From: Lentisphaeria bacterium
GTDB taxonomy: Bacteria; Verrucomicrobiota; Lentisphaeria; Oligosphaerales; Lenti-02
Length of the DNA: 8,715 nt
Reading direction: 5' to 3'
Assembly: GCA_023145395.1 (NCBI GenBank)
Contig: JAGLDW010000895.1
Location: forward strand, 1 to 8,715
Below, piece after piece: positions 6,642 through 8,715 of the stretch. A model generated the notes under the pieces. It was not told where the DNA came from, ran no database searches, and saw only the letters and a list, made by a program, of their open reading frames with translations. Numbering within the stretch: the stretch's first letter is position 1; each line of letters begins with the position of its first letter. The position numbers and the translations under genes are program-made.

Positions 6642-6793
6642 TCCTCCCTCAAAAAAAGGCTGCTGCCGCTCTGCTTCAGGAAATCCTACAGCGCCCAATT
6701 CAATCGCTTAGGGCTGCTTGGTTCCCCATCTGACCCGGTTCGCAACATCCTTGTCGCATAGGTCCCAAAACAAAACGGACAACAGCACAGGAA
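6642..6793. other. Convergent intergenic region, no gene seen
   Basis: The 152 nt lie between the TGA of the DUF6785-type gene and the TAG of accD. There is an A7 run at 6651-6657, and a weak bulged stem (AGCGCCC facing GGGCTGCT, about 6690-6720) without a T-run on either side. I cannot support an intrinsic terminator, RNA gene or promoter here. Confidence 0.4.
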
Positions 6794-7660
6794 CTATACC
6801 TCTTCGGCGGCCTGTGGGCAATCTCCCGTGGCCGAAAAGTGGCGAATGAGCCGAGCCAGTTCGCCCCGTAGTTCACCACGTGGAACCACCCGGTCCACAA
6901 GGCCGTGCTCCTCCAGAAACTCTGCGGACTGGAAGCCTTCAGGGAAGTCCACCTGGGTCGTTTCGCGGATGACTCTGGGACCTGCAAACCCAATGAGAGC
7001 GCCCGGCTCCGCCAAAATAATGTCGCACTGGGTGGCAAAACTCGCGGTGACACCACCAGTCGTCGGATTGGTCAGAATACCGATGTAGGGCAACCCCGCA
7101 TCCATATGTGCAGCGATGGTTGCCGATGTCTTGGCCATCTGCATCAGGCTGAACAGACCTTCGTGCATGCGCGCTCCGCCGCTCGCGGTGACCACCACGA
7201 GAGGGAAGCGTTTGCGAGTGGCCAATTCGGCCAAGCGCGCCACCTTCTCACCCACGGCGACCCCCATGCTGGCGCCGATGAAACGGAAGTCCATGACGCC
7301 CAGCGCCAGGCCTTGCCCCTCGAGCGTGGCCGCACCGCAGACGATTGCCGATGTCAACCCCGTTTTGGCCCAGGCCTTCTCCAACTTCGCTGCATAGTCG
7401 CCGAAATCGAGCACGTCCACCGACTTCACTCCAGCGTCGATTTCCTGAAAACTCTCTTTGTCCGTCAGCTGGCTGATTCGCACTGCGGCCGAGACTGGGT
7501 AGTGGAAGCCACATGCCGGGCAGAGCTGCAGGTTCTCCTCCAGCTTTGTGCGGTATACGACCGCACCGCATCCTTTGCATTTCAACCACAAGCCAGCCGG
7601 TATGTCTCGCTTATGCTTCGTGTGGACCGTCGAATATCTCGGCTTTTTGAAAAGCGCCAT
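6794..7660 (-). CDS. accD: Acetyl-CoA carboxylase carboxyltransferase subunit beta
   Basis: Cytoplasmic enzyme subunit. With AccA it transfers the carboxyl group from carboxybiotin on AccB to acetyl-CoA, making malonyl-CoA for fatty-acid synthesis. It has 288 residues, the normal family length. A four-Cys zinc finger lies at C28/C31 and C47/C50. The crotonase-fold core contains DFRFIGASMGVAVGEK (about 124-139), TASGGARMHEG (158-168) with oxyanion glycines, TNPTTGGVTASFA (197-209) and GPRVIRET (227-234). The ATG at 7660 gives the usual MALFKKP-like N terminus, with AAGGGG 9 nt upstream. An earlier in-frame ATG at 7681 lies inside comF and lacks family support. It starts 5 nt after the comF stop, so the two are almost surely cotranscribed. 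No folC follows, unlike in many bacteria. Identity is certain on motifs. Confidence 0.96.
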   Translation of the reverse strand: MALFKKPRYSTVHTKHKRDIPAGLWLKCKGCGAVVYRTKLEENLQLCPACGFHYPVSAAVRISQLTDKESFQEIDAGVKSVDVLDFGDYAAKLEKAWAKTGLTSAIVCGAATLEGQGLALGVMDFRFIGASMGVAVGEKVARLAELATRKRFPLVVVTASGGARMHEGLFSLMQMAKTSATIAAHMDAGLPYIGILTNPTTGGVTASFATQCDIILAEPGALIGFAGPRVIRETTQVDFPEGFQSAEFLEEHGLVDRVVPRGELRGELARLIRHFSATGDCPQAAEEV

Positions 7661-7665
7661 GTTCG

Positions 7666-8382
7666 CTATCCCCTTGCACATGTAAGAATCGCAACCGACT
7701 GCGCGCCACCATCGAGCAACGTCTCGACGGCTTCGGACAGTGTGGAGCCAGTGGTGATCACGTCATCAATCAGGAGCACGTTTCTGCCATCGATCCATTG
7801 TTTGGACCGAGTGCCGAACGCGCCTTTAATGTTGCGGCGGCGACGGTTTATGTCAAGCAGTGCCTGTCGATCCGTGGCGCGTACTCGGCGAAGTGCTTTG
7901 CGCACGGGAAGTCCCAAGGCGTCCCCCACGATATCAGCGAGAAATCCGGCCTGGTTGTAGCCTCGGGACCAGAGCCGCCGCCAGTGCAGCGGCACCGGCA
8001 CTACCAGATCCACTGCGGCGGTGCTGTGCTCCTGCCAGTTCTCCGCCATGCGCGACCCGAGAAAAGGCGCCAAATAGGTGCAGCCACCGTACTTGAAGCG
8101 GTGCACTAGTTTCCTGGGCATGTCACGGAAGCGAAAAACGGATACGGCGTCGATCCAGGGACGCACGGATTCCGTAAGACAGTCGGCGCATTTTGCCAGG
8201 ACTCCGTCCAACTCCCCTCCGCATCCGGGACAGCGTGGCGTTGGTATCTCCGGAAGGTTGCGGGCACATTCTTCGCAGATGGCACCATGCTCGGGGCGAC
8301 ATTGCGCCAGACACACCGGGCAGATCGGAGGGATGACAAAGCGGAACACGCTCCGCCCAAGGTATCCACCCCATCTAGCCAT
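7666..8382 (-). CDS. comF: ComF family phosphoribosyltransferase-like protein
   Basis: Predicted 238 residues, the usual ComF/GntX size, cytoplasmic. The N-terminal double zinc-finger region has four CxxC pairs (C21/C24, C36/C39, C51/C54, C65/C68). The type I phosphoribosyltransferase domain follows. It has FKYGG near 96-100, VPVPLHWRRLWSRGYNQA at 128-145, and the PRPP-binding loop LLIDDVITTGST at 203-214. In naturally competent bacteria ComF homologues take part in taking up single-stranded DNA; in many others the role is unknown. No other competence gene is in the window. Its ATG at 8382 overlaps the end of lpxD by 8 nt and has only a weak Shine-Dalgarno, so translational coupling is likely. 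It ends 5 nt before accD. Family membership is secure; the substrate and role are not. Confidence 0.92.
   Translation of the reverse strand: MARWGGYLGRSVFRFVIPPICPVCLAQCRPEHGAICEECARNLPEIPTPRCPGCGGELDGVLAKCADCLTESVRPWIDAVSVFRFRDMPRKLVHRFKYGGCTYLAPFLGSRMAENWQEHSTAAVDLVVPVPLHWRRLWSRGYNQAGFLADIVGDALGLPVRKALRRVRATDRQALLDINRRRRNIKGAFGTRSKQWIDGRNVLLIDDVITTGSTLSEAVETLLDGGAQSVAILTCARG
7670..7675 (-). promoter_or_regulatory. Ribosome binding site of accD, inside the end of comF
   Basis: On the minus strand AAGGGG stands 9 nt before ATG 7660 and includes bases of the last comF codons. It selects the ATG at 7660 over the one at 7681, and fits translation within a polycistronic message. Confidence 0.6.
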
Positions 8383-8715
8383 CGAGCCTAGCCTGCAATT
8401 CGTCCAGTTTCTTCTGCAGGTCCCTTACCGTGTCCTTGAGACGTCCCAGATTGCGGACCTGCGATTGCTGCCGCATGTGGACCCGCACTTCTGACGCAGG
8501 AGAACCCATGAGCTTCAAGCCTGGCACCACATCCCGCGCGACGGCGGACTGCCCGGCGACCATCACGCCATCGCCGATGCGCACATGTCCGGTGACGCCA
8601 CTCTGACCTCCAAGGACCACGCCATTGCCAAGGCGGCTACTGCCTGCGACACCGACCTGGGCGATCACCAGACAACACTGTCCGACAACCACATTGTGGG
8701 CAATCTGAACCAGAT
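8375..8715 (-). CDS. lpxD: LpxD, C-terminal part: UDP-3-O-acylglucosamine N-acyltransferase (gene continues past the window)
   Basis: LpxD adds the second hydroxyacyl chain to UDP-3-O-acylglucosamine in lipid A synthesis, taking the acyl group from acyl carrier protein, in the cytoplasm. The frame is open to the window edge and gives 112 C-terminal residues. They begin LVQIAHNV, which contains the catalytic histidine of the family. Left-handed beta-helix hexapeptide repeats follow (LGNGVVLGGQSGVTG, VRIGDGVMVAGQSAVA), then GSPASEV. The last about 26 residues form a short Leu/Arg-rich coiled-coil tail (LGRLKDTVRDLQKKLDELQ). The acyl-chain-selecting N-terminal domain and start lie outside. Acyltransferase LpxA shares the helix, but IAHNV with the GGQ/AGH-type repeats fits LpxD better. 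It overlaps comF by 8 nt and heads an lpxD-comF-accD run. Its presence implies an LPS outer membrane. Confidence 0.9.
   Translation of the reverse strand, partial: LVQIAHNVVVGQCCLVIAQVGVAGSSRLGNGVVLGGQSGVTGHVRIGDGVMVAGQSAVARDVVPGLKLMGSPASEVRVHMRQQSQVRNLGRLKDTVRDLQKKLDELQARLDG

Noticed and set aside
5469..6698. 409-codon open frame on the minus strand
   Set aside because: Antisense to the DUF6785-type gene. Its His/Asp/Glu/Gly-rich sequence is a complement of hydrophobic codons.
6715..6770. tRNA-like GGTTCGCAACATCC segment
   Set aside because: It recalls a T-arm, but no acceptor, D-arm or anticodon stem pairs around it.
6885..6905. CACCACGTGGAACCACC inside accD as another copy of the lipA-end repeat
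   Set aside because: Only the first few bases agree. It encodes conserved accD sequence and does not continue with the GAAGGC part.
7661..7681. Earlier accD start at ATG 7681
   Set aside because: The added residues are not accD-like. The ribosome site AAGGGG lies downstream of this ATG and fits 7660.
6905..7960. 351-codon open frame on the plus strand
   Set aside because: Antisense across accD and comF, two securely identified genes; no motif of its own.

Overview
The window looks like ordinary chromosome from a diderm (LPS-making), GC-rich bacterium. I infer a member of the PVC superphylum (Lentisphaeria, Kiritimatiellae or Planctomycetes type) or a neighbouring candidate phylum. The reasons are an LpxD, a DUF6785/DUF6784-type membrane protein, a stand-alone bacterial prenyltransferase/squalene-oxidase-repeat protein, and intergenic repeats of a kind I recall from those groups. 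The taxonomic call is inference only.

Layout. (1) 1-636 (+): 3' part of lipA, lipoyl synthase. Its last ~21 codons run into a repeat-like sequence. (2) 637-853: a gap between convergent genes, holding an imperfect inverted-repeat element of about 160 bp. (3) 854-4405 (-): a three-gene unit read right to left: a degenerate alpha-alpha-toroid (prenyltransferase-like) protein, a GT-C-like multi-spanning membrane protein, and a mutarotase-like/DUF6786-like beta-sandwich protein. The last two overlap by ATGA. (4) 4406-4616: a divergent promoter region with an extended -10 facing right. (5) 4617-6641 (+): a 674-aa polytopic membrane protein of the DUF6785/DUF6784 type. (6) 6642-6793: a convergent gap. 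(7) 6794-8715 (-): a tightly packed lpxD-comF-accD unit (8-nt overlap, then 5-nt gap); lpxD is cut by the window end.

How the genes fit together. lipA, accD and lpxD are housekeeping genes for lipoate, fatty-acid and lipid A synthesis. comF is a PRPP-binding-type phosphoribosyltransferase homologue lodged between two lipid genes. The central block, three minus-strand genes plus the divergent DUF6785 gene, is the uncharacterised part. A putative membrane sugar transferase, a putative carbohydrate-binding or epimerase-fold protein, a catalytically degenerate toroid protein and a transporter-like protein suggest an envelope or carbohydrate function, but no pathway can be assigned from sequence alone. 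I found no tRNA, rRNA, CRISPR array, transposase or phage gene.
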